In this document: one piece after another, positions 13,276 to 20,820 of the stretch
Numbering within the stretch: position 1 is the first letter of the stretch
Layout of the letters: every line of letters begins with the position of its first letter
DNA from: a virus
Reading direction: 5' to 3' (one strand)
IMG/VR virus record: IMGVR_UViG_3300050343_000150
Span: 27,748-91,747 of that record
DNA: 64,000 nt
Notes under the pieces: generated by a model
Databases searched by the model: none
Seen by the model: only the letters and a program-made list of their open reading frames with translations
Told to the model about the DNA's origin: nothing
Translations under genes and position numbers: made by a program

Positions 13276-13536
13276 ATGGTGGAAGAAACAGACATGGATT
13301 TAATGTGGGCAAAAATGAGAAGAGTGAGAAATGCACTGCTGTTGCAGTCGGATAAATATGTATTGCCTGATTTATGGGAAGGATATACAGTTGCACAAAG
13401 AGGTGAAGTTAGAAGATATAGAATGGAACTTCGAGATTGGCCTGAAAATATTGATACTCCATTTAGTCTAGGAACTAAACTACCTGCTAAGCCTTCTTTT
13501 GTAAAAGATGTAGGAACGTACAACCTTAGAAGATAA
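13276..13536 (+). CDS. Tail assembly chaperone-like protein
   Basis: 86 residues. The N-terminal pattern WAKMRRVRNALLLQSD followed by YRMELRDWPENI matches the phage tail assembly chaperone family found next to tail-fibre genes, where the signature is WxxVRxxRNxLLxxSD...YRxxLRDxP. It starts 5 bases after the fibre-2 stop, with GAGGTGAT as ribosome binding site. It is the last gene of the rightward tail operon before a terminator. Confidence 0.65.
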   Translation: MVEETDMDLMWAKMRRVRNALLLQSDKYVLPDLWEGYTVAQRGEVRRYRMELRDWPENIDTPFSLGTKLPAKPSFVKDVGTYNLRR

Positions 13537-13560
13537 AAGATGTAAATAACTTTGACAACA

Positions 13561-13592
13561 GATTTTGAAAACTTTCTAAAATTTTCAAAAAA
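13561..13592. terminator. Bidirectional AT-rich terminator between convergent operons
   Basis: Inverted repeat GAAAACTTT-ct-AAAATTTTC flanked by T- and A-runs, between the end of the rightward tail operon (13,536) and the end of the leftward replication operon (13,604). Its placement suits termination in both directions. Confidence 0.55.
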
Positions 13593-13603
13593 AAGGGCGC
13601 GAG

Positions 13604-13693
13604 TCAGATGATGACTTGAACAAACCATTTTAATATTCCAATTGATATTAATACCAATCCGAATCCTAAAATTAATTTATCGAAATCATCCAT
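13604..13693 (-). CDS. 29-residue membrane microprotein
   Basis: MDDFDK followed by a hydrophobic segment of about 20 residues (LILGFGLVLISIGIL) and a short tail. Its ATG overlaps the stop of the upstream zinc-ribbon ORF (ATGGATGA), like other genes of this operon. It is the last gene of the leftward operon. Function unknown. Confidence 0.4.
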   Translation of the reverse strand: MDDFDKLILGFGLVLISIGILKWFVQVII

Positions 13694-13823
13694 CTGACCA
13701 CAACGCTTTACATTCTCTACATTGCCAAATGTATAGGGTTTCTTTTGACCCTACTACTTTACCTTTAATTCGTCTAGGGATAGTTTCCCTAGAACAAAAG
13801 GAACAGGTTTTATGGAGAGCCAC
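13686..13823 (-). CDS. Zinc-ribbon microprotein, 45 aa
   Basis: With a GTG start at 13,823 it reads MALHKTCSFCSRE and ends in CRECKALWSDG, two CxxC knuckles about 25 residues apart, a classic zinc ribbon. It overlaps the upstream membrane microprotein by 14 bases in another frame. No strong ribosome binding site is visible, so the start is uncertain. Could bind nucleic acid or RNA polymerase; function unknown. Confidence 0.5.
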   Translation of the reverse strand: MALHKTCSFCSRETIPRRIKGKVVGSKETLYIWQCRECKALWSDG

Positions 13824-13968
13824 TGCGACCACGTTCTTCGTCAATTAACGTATCCATGTACTCTTCAATAGTGCGTTCGGAATATTTTGAATTCCCGAAT
13901 GCAGCAAAGAATAACAAGGATATGATTATGACGAATACAATCCAACCTACTATTTCCCAAGTTGACAT
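13810..13968 (-). CDS. 52-residue single-pass membrane protein
   Basis: Starts MSTWEIVGW and continues as one transmembrane helix (IVFVIIISLLFFAAF), then a charged tail with EEYMDTLIDEERG. It has a perfect ribosome binding site (GGAGGTGAT) and its ATG overlaps the exonuclease stop (TAATG). Probably a small type I/III membrane protein; function unknown. Confidence 0.6.
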   Translation of the reverse strand: MSTWEIVGWIVFVIIISLLFFAAFGNSKYSERTIEEYMDTLIDEERGRSGSP

Positions 13969-14561
13969 TACCAAATCACCTCCAATTCTTTCATTTCTTC
14001 TTTTTCAATGGAGAAACCTTTCACCATTTTATTTTCTTTTCCATGTACCCACAAATCATAAACTAATTCGCAGTCTTTTAAACAATAATCTGCTACTTCA
14101 GTAAATTTCCCTGCTTTCCAAACTAACGGTGCATCTGCACTATCCATTAATTTTTCTGCACCTAGTGTATGATGTACTAAATTAGAAAGACTATATCTTT
14201 CACCGTGTTGTTTGTTTAGAATTCTACTGGTATCAATATACGCTTTGTCATCTAAATATTCTTTAATACAATAAATATCCATTGCATTTTTTAGTACCGC
14301 TAAATCAAAGGCAACAATATTGTGTCCCAATAATATACCATCATTTTGCCTGTGGTCATCTAAATCAAATTTTAACTGTGATAGTGGTTTAACAGACACA
14401 TTTGATTTCCTAATAGATTTAATAGGTTCATCAATGTAAACTGTCCCTTGATTACCGTCCCATGTACATACAGTAGAAACTTGAAACATATGGGTATTTC
14501 CCCATCCACCAATCTCATGTGAATAGTTCTTGGTTTCAATATCTAATGCTAAAACATTCAT
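13968..14561 (-). CDS. DEDD-type 3'-5' exonuclease (RNase H-like fold)
   Basis: 197 residues from the ATG at 14,561, chosen because it gives MNVLALDIETK and a 4-base ATGA overlap with the upstream gene. Exonuclease motif I is DIET, motif II is GHNIVAFD, and motif III is YCLKDCE with the Tyr typical of the DEDDy class. This matches stand-alone PolB-proofreading-like exonucleases of phages. Likely role: DNA end processing or proofreading in the viral replisome. Confidence 0.75.
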   Translation of the reverse strand: MNVLALDIETKNYSHEIGGWGNTHMFQVSTVCTWDGNQGTVYIDEPIKSIRKSNVSVKPLSQLKFDLDDHRQNDGILLGHNIVAFDLAVLKNAMDIYCIKEYLDDKAYIDTSRILNKQHGERYSLSNLVHHTLGAEKLMDSADAPLVWKAGKFTEVADYCLKDCELVYDLWVHGKENKMVKGFSIEKEEMKELEVIW

Positions 14562-14812
14562 TCTTCGCCACTGTCCCCTGCTGTCCAAAGATTTGCTAAC
14601 TTTTTAGCCTGTGCTTCGGCAGGATTAGGTGCTAAGAAAATATTAGGTTTAACCATCCATGCAACTAAGTGTTCACCCCCACCAACAGTTATCATAGTTG
14701 ACAAATACCAACCATCTTTCCCATATGTATTAAGGGATTCATTTATTATTTTCGGGCCATCGCTAACGTTAAACACCAAAAACTGATGCTCATATGTATC
14801 TTTTTTACTCAT
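14558..14812 (-). CDS. DUF4177-like small protein
   Basis: 84 residues. YEHQFLVF...LNTYGKDGWYLSTM...HLVAWMVK resembles the DUF4177 pattern (YE..V....LN..G..GWE......L..R), a small alpha/beta fold of unknown role. Overlaps both neighbours by a few bases in the operon. Confidence 0.45.
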   Translation of the reverse strand: MSKKDTYEHQFLVFNVSDGPKIINESLNTYGKDGWYLSTMITVGGGEHLVAWMVKPNIFLAPNPAEAQAKKLANLWTAGDSGEE

Positions 14813-16298
14813 TTTTCTTTTCCTCCTTTACTTTCAAATATGTTCTTACTCCTATTTTTTTGTCCTCAAACATATGTGAAATTTCTTTGTACCATCTATA
14901 AATTGTAGATTGTCCCTTTTTAGTATCCTCTCTGACCATCTCCATTAACAGATTCTTGTTTACCCATCCTTCATCATCTCTTTTCTTTAACTTTTCGTAG
15001 GCTCTATAAAATGCTGCTTTATTAACTCGGTCGTGTAAAGCGTGGGTTTTAACCTTTAACGCTACGTCAAGCCACGACACCAGCGATTTATAGCATTGTC
15101 GAATGAGAGAAGATGCTTGTCGGACGTGTCTAGCAGTAACTATGTACCTTTTTGATTTGTCTTTTATGTTGGGTGCTTCTGCAATACAGCATAATATAGA
15201 GAACCTTACCATTGTCTGATTCATCCTAGTAATGAAGTTTCCAGCAATCTCAAAAACTTCAGGTCTACTATCAGAAATATAGTTTCTCATTTTATATGAT
15301 TCATTTTTTAGTGCATCATTATATCCTTTACCGAATTGAATTGTTGTTAAAGGGTCTTCACCATTTTCCTTGAACCTTTGATATAAATTATCATAAATTA
15401 TAACAAAATTTTCAGCGAATCTTTTTATTGGTGCTTCATTAGATTTGATAAATCCTACTTCATCTAATATTTGGTCACGTAGTTCATCTTGTACTTCTTG
15501 TGGGATTTCTTTAACAAACATAGTAGAACGTTGAGTTACACCCTTTTCTGCTACAACATTAGTTAATGTTTTAGGAATATAAGATGTAGCGTAAACACTG
15601 CGTTTACAGTCACATACAATTATATTACCATCCTTAAGTTTCTTTTTAATTAAGTATCCTTCTCCCCATAGAGTGTTCATTAGTTTATTCAAATACATAA
15701 CAACATTTTCCTTGTGTTGCGATTGTTTGAATACTCCTGAATATTCAAATTCATCATACGCAATCAAACCTTCACCTTGGAAACCACCGTTTATCTGAAC
15801 ATATTCTTCTTCGTATGTTATGTTACCATCATCATCTTCATGAGGAACTCTTTCTTTAGCAATTGAACCAATTAGAGCCGCATCAGTAGTATCGTCAACT
15901 CCGAACACATCGAAATCAGTACCATATTTACTATTAATTATCTTAAAGGTTTCATTTGTTACTGGCCCAAAGAAATTGTACATTTCCGATTTACCAGTAC
16001 CCGATGTCTGCAACCAAATGAAATGTATCCTAGTGTCATCCCTTCTTCTACCACTTGGGATTGCAACCATATCTTTACACAGTTGTCCTAATAATACATA
16101 GAAACCAATTGTTGCAGGTATTTCATTATATTTAGAAACCTCAACTGCACTTTTAACATATTCTTCTACGATTTTAGGTAGAGAGTTATCTGTTTTTCTA
16201 TCACGTGGAATTATCGGAACGGCATCATTTGTTAGTCCTTCGTAGTATAATCTATCTTCATCATCACTTGTATATATATCATCATATTCATTATTCAT
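14805..16298 (-). CDS. AAA+ / SF3-like replicative helicase
   Basis: 497 residues. Walker A is TSGTGKS (about residues 98-104), Walker B is GLIAYDEF (about 177-184), and a candidate arginine finger lies in GVTQRSTMF. The C-terminal ~80 residues look like a winged helix (KAAFYRAYEKLKKR...STIYRWYKEI). The organisation resembles DUF3987-type and D5/P4-type phage helicases rather than a standard archaeal MCM. Placed beside primase and the XPF-type nuclease, so probably the viral replicative helicase. Confidence 0.65.
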   Translation of the reverse strand: MNNEYDDIYTSDDEDRLYYEGLTNDAVPIIPRDRKTDNSLPKIVEEYVKSAVEVSKYNEIPATIGFYVLLGQLCKDMVAIPSGRRRDDTRIHFIWLQTSGTGKSEMYNFFGPVTNETFKIINSKYGTDFDVFGVDDTTDAALIGSIAKERVPHEDDDGNITYEEEYVQINGGFQGEGLIAYDEFEYSGVFKQSQHKENVVMYLNKLMNTLWGEGYLIKKKLKDGNIIVCDCKRSVYATSYIPKTLTNVVAEKGVTQRSTMFVKEIPQEVQDELRDQILDEVGFIKSNEAPIKRFAENFVIIYDNLYQRFKENGEDPLTTIQFGKGYNDALKNESYKMRNYISDSRPEVFEIAGNFITRMNQTMVRFSILCCIAEAPNIKDKSKRYIVTARHVRQASSLIRQCYKSLVSWLDVALKVKTHALHDRVNKAAFYRAYEKLKKRDDEGWVNKNLLMEMVREDTKKGQSTIYRWYKEISHMFEDKKIGVRTYLKVKEEKKNE

Positions 16299-17000
16299 TT
16301 ATATCACCATTTTATCTTCGGAGTTTAATACTCCTAGTATTCTTTTTGCTAGGACATTACCAAGTCCCTCTATCTCACTTATTTCTTCTATCGAAGCCTC
16401 GCCTACTTCCATTATAGAACCAAACTTCTTAATTAACAACTTTGCCTTCTTTGGACTTATACCCTTGATAGTACAAAGTACATCTATACGTAAATCAGTA
16501 GTAGAAATTTTCTTTCTAACTAGACTTGGCGTATGAATTTCTCTATCTATTGGTTGCATTTTAGATACAACCGATATGAGCCGACCTGCCTCCTTAGCAC
16601 TGTTAACCCATATAACACTACAATCAGTGTCTAATATTATTTTACCAAATGCCCCATCAAACTTATTTCTAAGTAAACGTGCTTGGTTTCCTCTATTTTT
16701 TGTTACCTTAACAAAGGTAAGATAATTTTCTATTGCTTCGGAAAAAGTACCATATACTATTACTACATTGTTCAAGAATGTAGCATCCATGTTATCTATC
16801 TGATTCCATAACCGTTTGTTTATTACTGATTGTAGAAAGTCAAAAGACGACTTGGCTTCAAAACATACATTTGCAAAAACATAATCACCTACATCTAACC
16901 ACATCTTTTCATATGGTATGTTTAACATTTCACAGTTTCTTATTACATGTTCTGTTAGTTCTGAATTTTCCCTACTATCAATTTTAAGTACTTCCATCAT
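16299..17000 (-). CDS. XPF/Hef/Mus81-family structure-specific endonuclease
   Basis: 233 residues. The ERCC4 nuclease core shows KIDSRE (D8, R10, E11), GDY (38-40) and the metal site FEAKSSFD (E48, K50, D54). A tandem helix-hairpin-helix region follows (TIKGISPKKAKLLIKKFGS and EIEGLGNVLAKRIL). The canonical ERK triad reads EAK here, a loss of the Arg. Expected to cut forked or flapped DNA in replication and recombination. The C-terminal (HhH)2 would mediate dimerisation and DNA binding. Confidence 0.8.
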   Translation of the reverse strand: MMEVLKIDSRENSELTEHVIRNCEMLNIPYEKMWLDVGDYVFANVCFEAKSSFDFLQSVINKRLWNQIDNMDATFLNNVVIVYGTFSEAIENYLTFVKVTKNRGNQARLLRNKFDGAFGKIILDTDCSVIWVNSAKEAGRLISVVSKMQPIDREIHTPSLVRKKISTTDLRIDVLCTIKGISPKKAKLLIKKFGSIMEVGEASIEEISEIEGLGNVLAKRILGVLNSEDKMVI

Positions 17001-18000
17001 AATACCTCCAACATTTCCCTACACAATATCCTTGTGGGATAAGAACGTTAGTACAACTAGGTGCATTGTATCCTTTTTCAACTATACCCCTAACATATTT
17101 TCTACTTGTCCTAACATCCCAATCCAACCACACATCTTCTTGATTAGACAGTATTTCCAACTCAGACATTATAGTGTTAGTTATTTCTTCATTCTGCTCG
17201 GAGGATACGTTTCTGTTACCTAAACTTAGTAAGTCTCTGAACCACTGAACTAAGTATACTCTAGCATAATGACTAGGGTTCTCTACCATGACAGCATTAT
17301 GTAAGCAGGGTAACATAGGTAATCTACCTACTGGTTTTGGTATTTCTATGTCTATGTCATCCATAGATATAGGTTTCATTTCAGGAAAGACTACTAATTT
17401 TGTACCATGAGAACTTTGTATTCTTCTAGGTTTCTTAGCCATTGTTAATATTTCGGATAGGTCTTTTCTTAGGTCATCAACTAACAAAGGAATACAGAAA
17501 TATGGATTACCATTTTCATCTGAACTACTAAGATTCATCGAATTAGGAAGCCTACGTAGTCTATTAGTTTGAATACCTGTCCTATCCAATGTAGGAATAT
17601 CTTCACTGATTGAGGAATAATACTGTTGAATGCCCCGGATATCATTTACTTGTTCACCAAAGACAAAGACATGGAATCCTTTACCACTAAAATACATTTT
17701 GAATATGATATCTCCTTCTATTAATTTCGATACTACCTTCTTTACGTCTCGATATGCATTATCTAATGGTTCATCATGTGCATCAAAATCTAAGAAAGCC
17801 CTGTCTAATATGACAGAATATTCTAATTTTATCCCATTACTAAAATCACTAAAATCATAAACAGTTGTGTAACAATTCATCTTTCCATTGAACAGATTAA
17901 ACCATTCAATAAATTCATTTTTTGTCTGTACTATCTTTCTTTTCATCTGTGGTGCGTTTCTTAGATGGCTTCCTGCCCACACTTCTCTTGGTATCTTCAT
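16984..18000 (-). CDS. Archaeo-eukaryotic primase with C-terminal PriL-like Fe-S domain
   Basis: 338 residues from the ATG at 18,000, which sits 9 bases after AAGGAGG. The catalytic domain shows FLDFDAH (D71, D73) and SGKGFHVF (105-112), the signature of PriS/AEP primases. The C-terminal ~110 residues hold four cysteines (about 232, 316, 326, 330) in the order PCLHN...PSCTN...GYCVGKCWRYY, resembling the 4Fe-4S domain of PriL. In cellular archaea these parts are on separate PriS and PriL subunits; here they seem fused. It overlaps the upstream gene by 86 bases. Confidence 0.75.
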   Translation of the reverse strand: MKIPREVWAGSHLRNAPQMKRKIVQTKNEFIEWFNLFNGKMNCYTTVYDFSDFSNGIKLEYSVILDRAFLDFDAHDEPLDNAYRDVKKVVSKLIEGDIIFKMYFSGKGFHVFVFGEQVNDIRGIQQYYSSISEDIPTLDRTGIQTNRLRRLPNSMNLSSSDENGNPYFCIPLLVDDLRKDLSEILTMAKKPRRIQSSHGTKLVVFPEMKPISMDDIDIEIPKPVGRLPMLPCLHNAVMVENPSHYARVYLVQWFRDLLSLGNRNVSSEQNEEITNTIMSELEILSNQEDVWLDWDVRTSRKYVRGIVEKGYNAPSCTNVLIPQGYCVGKCWRYYDGST

Positions 18001-18289
18001 TTTTATTTTCCTCCTTAAATGAGACTTTTGCTTTGAGCAATTCTGCTCTAACAATCTCTGCTATTTTTATTCTTAATTCTGCCATAATAGTATCCATATA
18101 CAAATGGCCGAAGGGCGTTCTTTCTTCTGCGAAAACTTCTGTGTCCCATACTAATTTTATTTTTTCAGTTGTTGGCATTTTGTCATAAACAGTTTGTGCT
18201 AAATTCTCTACTGTTTCTGACACGTTTGCAATCTCCGAAAAAGACCACACCTTTTGATTCAATTCTTGTTTAACTAATTCTTCTATCAT
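17915..18289 (-). CDS. Unknown charged protein, 124 aa
   Basis: Starts MIEELVKQELNQKVWSF. The first ~85 residues look globular and helical; the last ~35 are highly charged (KEENKNEDTK then KPSKKRTTDEKK), like a disordered or DNA-contacting tail. The tail region also carries the ribosome binding site and start of the primase gene. No family recognised; association with primase is by position only. Confidence 0.55.
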   Translation of the reverse strand: MIEELVKQELNQKVWSFSEIANVSETVENLAQTVYDKMPTTEKIKLVWDTEVFAEERTPFGHLYMDTIMAELRIKIAEIVRAELLKAKVSFKEENKNEDTKRSVGRKPSKKRTTDEKKDSTDKK

Positions 18290-18345
18290 TTTTTATTCCT
18301 CTCTCTATATTCTTTCTTTCTTCTAAAATATTCTTTCCACTTCAT
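18286..18345 (-). CDS. 19-residue basic microprotein
   Basis: Reads MKWKEYFRRKKEYRERNKK. It has a strong ribosome binding site (GAGGTGGAG) and ATGA overlaps at both ends. The start resembles the MSWxxhLKK tag of the late operon but in a very short protein. May be a real peptide or a translational relay between longer genes. Confidence 0.4.
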   Translation of the reverse strand: MKWKEYFRRKKEYRERNKK

Positions 18346-18419
18346 TTTCTCCACCTCTTAATTGTAGTAGATACTTTTCCTATGAAATATATTATTCGCA
18401 CTGTCCATGTACCTTTCAT
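18342..18419 (-). CDS. 25-residue microprotein
   Basis: Starts MKGTWTVRIIYFIGK and ends in KRWRK: hydrophobic with a basic end. The start overlaps the nuclease stop (TAATG) and the stop overlaps the next start (ATGA). Perfect coupling on both sides supports translation; function unknown. Confidence 0.35.
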   Translation of the reverse strand: MKGTWTVRIIYFIGKVSTTIKRWRK

Positions 18420-19318
18420 TAAAACCAACTCTCCATATTAGCCGCATCACATATCCCAAAGAAACTACAATTAGCACATGTTTTAGCAAAATACTTTGCT
18501 GAAAATATACCCGTCTCATATGAATGTAAAAGTTGCGCTATGTTCTTTTTTAGGGAAGACATACTACTCTTTTTTACCTTCTCAATATGTATGTAGTTAG
18601 CAGCCGGATAATACCAGCCCCAATGTGATATTGGTATTTCGGGGTCTAATCCCATTGCTATCAATTTATCCTCAGGTGTATTTTCAAATAACAATTGGTA
18701 GAATGCCATTTCTTTCCTCATCATGGTAGTTTTCCAATCTTTCCACCCACCTGTTTTCAACTCCATTGGTATGTACATGTTACCCTCTTGAAACATTCTA
18801 TCAATAATACCTTGCAAATGTACTACGTAGTCTTGCTTCAATTCAAACTTAGGGTGTGTATTTTTATCTATCACAACCTTCGCATCTAACATTATTTCAT
18901 TAATTACTGGTAGAAACTTATCGGTTGTTCCTTCTGTAACAGATTCCATAAACCTATTCGCCTCGAAAATTGACATGGCTTCATACATTTCTGTGTTATC
19001 GTCAATTGGATGCAAACTCATACAATAGTTGATTAACTCATTATGTGATAGAGATTCTGCTTTTTTAACATCAAAGGTATTAAAGAAATCTTCTCTAGCA
19101 TTATGCACTAAAGTACCTATCAACATAACTGGCGTTGAATCTATTGGTAGTCCTTCTTTATATTGAAACTCATATCTTTTAGGACACCAATTATATGAAC
19201 CCATAGAAGATTTAGATATCTTCAGAATAGGTTCTGTTCGTTTAGCATCATCACTTGTGTAAGTTTCAGGATTCCACTGATATGTATATTCATTTGTGTT
19301 ACTACTTCTTCTACTCAT
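18419..19318 (-). CDS. Cas4/RecB-like PD-(D/E)XK nuclease with Fe-S cysteines
   Basis: 299 residues. SKSSMGSYNWCPKRYEFQY supplies the first cysteine; GTLVHNAREDFF, GIIDRM and MELKTGG form the PD-(D/E)XK catalytic core; TCANCSFFGIC gives the three C-terminal cysteines of an AddB/Cas4-type 4Fe-4S clamp. Such enzymes act as 5'-3' exonucleases on DNA ends. No CRISPR array is nearby, so the role is likely viral recombination or DNA processing. Ribosome binding site GAGGAA precedes the ATG. The C-terminus NMESWF loosely resembles a PCNA-binding peptide. Confidence 0.8.
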   Translation of the reverse strand: MSRRSSNTNEYTYQWNPETYTSDDAKRTEPILKISKSSMGSYNWCPKRYEFQYKEGLPIDSTPVMLIGTLVHNAREDFFNTFDVKKAESLSHNELINYCMSLHPIDDNTEMYEAMSIFEANRFMESVTEGTTDKFLPVINEIMLDAKVVIDKNTHPKFELKQDYVVHLQGIIDRMFQEGNMYIPMELKTGGWKDWKTTMMRKEMAFYQLLFENTPEDKLIAMGLDPEIPISHWGWYYPAANYIHIEKVKKSSMSSLKKNIAQLLHSYETGIFSAKYFAKTCANCSFFGICDAANMESWF

Positions 19319-19745
19319 TTTTATTCCTCTGTGTCATTACTTTTGTTAAATCTTGCATAAAGATATTCATGCAATCAACACATGTACAATCTTTACTATG
19401 TTGTTTAATTTCAACAACGGTAGTATTCATTTTTTTCGCTTCTTCGATTAGATTTGAAGGAGGTTTTGATATAAGTGTAATTACACCTTTATCATAAGTC
19501 AATCCAATATATTCTCTTGAATCAAAGAATATATTTTGTTTCTTATCACGATTAACTATTACTGTTTTATTTTTTCTAGATGATAGTTTTGTTTTAACCT
19601 TACCAATATCAGACTTAATTTCTTTTTTATAGAAAGAAAACCAGTCTTTAATCCATGTTGAAAAAGAAGATGTGCGTTTTTTTATATTATCCACTCTTCT
19701 CTTATTAGTCCATGATAGACTACTGTATAAATTATCTAAAACCAT
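19311..19745 (-). CDS. Unknown basic protein with C-terminal CxCxxC
   Basis: 144 residues. The N-terminal half is basic and helical (KRRVDNIKKR...FYKKEIKSDIGKVK), followed by a small alpha/beta segment and the cysteine cluster KDCTCVDC near the end. The start overlaps the PolB stop by 10 bases. No family recognised. Confidence 0.55.
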   Translation of the reverse strand: MVLDNLYSSLSWTNKRRVDNIKKRTSSFSTWIKDWFSFYKKEIKSDIGKVKTKLSSRKNKTVIVNRDKKQNIFFDSREYIGLTYDKGVITLISKPPSNLIEEAKKMNTTVVEIKQHSKDCTCVDCMNIFMQDLTKVMTQRNKNE

Positions 19746-20617
19746 TCTTCCAAACTCCTTTGATTAACGTCTCGCATAATTTGTAGTGTGTTCCATCCCA
19801 TTGCATTGAATACTGGTTCAGCCTTTTTAACGACTGATTCAGCATAATGTCTCCAATCAGGAGTAAACTGATTGAATTTATCTGCCGTTAATAGTGAAAT
19901 ATAGTTAGGAACAACTGTTTTACCAGTTATTGGATTATAGTAATTATTGTTACAATCCTTGATTCTAATATAAAGATAAGAATCTTCTATTGGTTCATAT
20001 CCTAATTTATGGTTGAATAGTACACCTTCAATACCCGAACCAATTGTGGGTCTTTTTCCACCAATAGTTTGGAAGGACTTGGGTGCAGCACAACATTCTT
20101 CTTCCATTAATTCAAAAATTGTACTTGTCTTTCTACAATTTTGACAGACAACCTTAAATCTTTCTTCGCGATATCTACTTCGCTTGATAATATCTGATAA
20201 TGGTATCTGTCCATGCATAACAGAATTATATTTCTCATTTAAGTAAGAAACTATTTCTTGTTCAGGTATATTGTTAACCCATTTTTTGAGAAGACTGATT
20301 TGCGTTTCCTTGGCTAATTTAGTTGAAGAAACTCTTTTAGCAGTGAAACCTGTCATAACAAATTCCTCTTCTTCTAAGAAGTCCCCATCTTTCCAAGTAA
20401 TTAACCCTGCATTTCTATTTTTAGTAGCCCCTACACCTAATGATTTGAAGTATTTTTCAAATTCTAAGGTTACAGGATGTTCTTTCAGACCCATAACATT
20501 GGGAAATAGTTCTCTAACATGTTCATTTAACACTACTAGTGCTTTTTCGGCAGTTTCAATGTTATTATCTTCTATTTTTACATAAATAGAATCAGTATGT
20601 CCATACACTACCTTCAT
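19736..20617 (-). CDS. polB: Family B DNA polymerase, C-terminal part (motif C, thumb)
   Basis: 293 residues beginning MKVVYGHTDSIYV, i.e. directly at polymerase motif C, with His in place of the first Asp of the usual YGDTDS. It contains the palm remainder, a zinc-ribbon-like insert (CQNCRK...EECCAAP) and the thumb. The last residues NQRSLEEWF form a PCNA-interacting (PIP) box. The ATG overlaps the stop of the 68-aa gene (ATGA). The N-terminal part is encoded upstream, so the polymerase appears split. Confidence 0.82.
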   Translation of the reverse strand: MKVVYGHTDSIYVKIEDNNIETAEKALVVLNEHVRELFPNVMGLKEHPVTLEFEKYFKSLGVGATKNRNAGLITWKDGDFLEEEEFVMTGFTAKRVSSTKLAKETQISLLKKWVNNIPEQEIVSYLNEKYNSVMHGQIPLSDIIKRSRYREERFKVVCQNCRKTSTIFELMEEECCAAPKSFQTIGGKRPTIGSGIEGVLFNHKLGYEPIEDSYLYIRIKDCNNNYYNPITGKTVVPNYISLLTADKFNQFTPDWRHYAESVVKKAEPVFNAMGWNTLQIMRDVNQRSLEEWF

Positions 20618-20820
20618 ATTAAGTTCACATCCTGTAATAGTGATATCGCACCATATAAAAAGATAAAAACGATAGAAATCTTTGTAAATATTCTAAATAC
20701 AGTATTAATATCTTTAAAAATCTGAATTGCTATCTGTTTTCTTAGTTCAAAAGGAGATAATTCTTCTTTTTCTTCTAAAAGAGACTCAGATAATTTTATT
20801 TCTGCGGTTTCAATAGGCAT
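20614..20820 (-). CDS. 68-aa membrane protein lying between the two polB parts
   Basis: An acidic/amphipathic N-terminal half (ETAEIKLSESLLEEKEEL) and one transmembrane helix (TKISIVFIFLYGAISLL). It has its own ribosome binding site (GAGGGAT) and start overlapping the polB-N stop region, and an ATGA junction with polB-C. Its frame differs from both polymerase pieces, so it is not an in-frame insertion. Function unknown; the position is striking. Confidence 0.6.
   Translation of the reverse strand: MPIETAEIKLSESLLEEKEELSPFELRKQIAIQIFKDINTVFRIFTKISIVFIFLYGAISLLQDVNLI

Noticed and set aside
18419-19318. Cas4-like protein as part of a CRISPR system.
   Set aside because: No repeat array, Cas1 or Cas2 is present; such nucleases are common in archaeal viruses for DNA processing.
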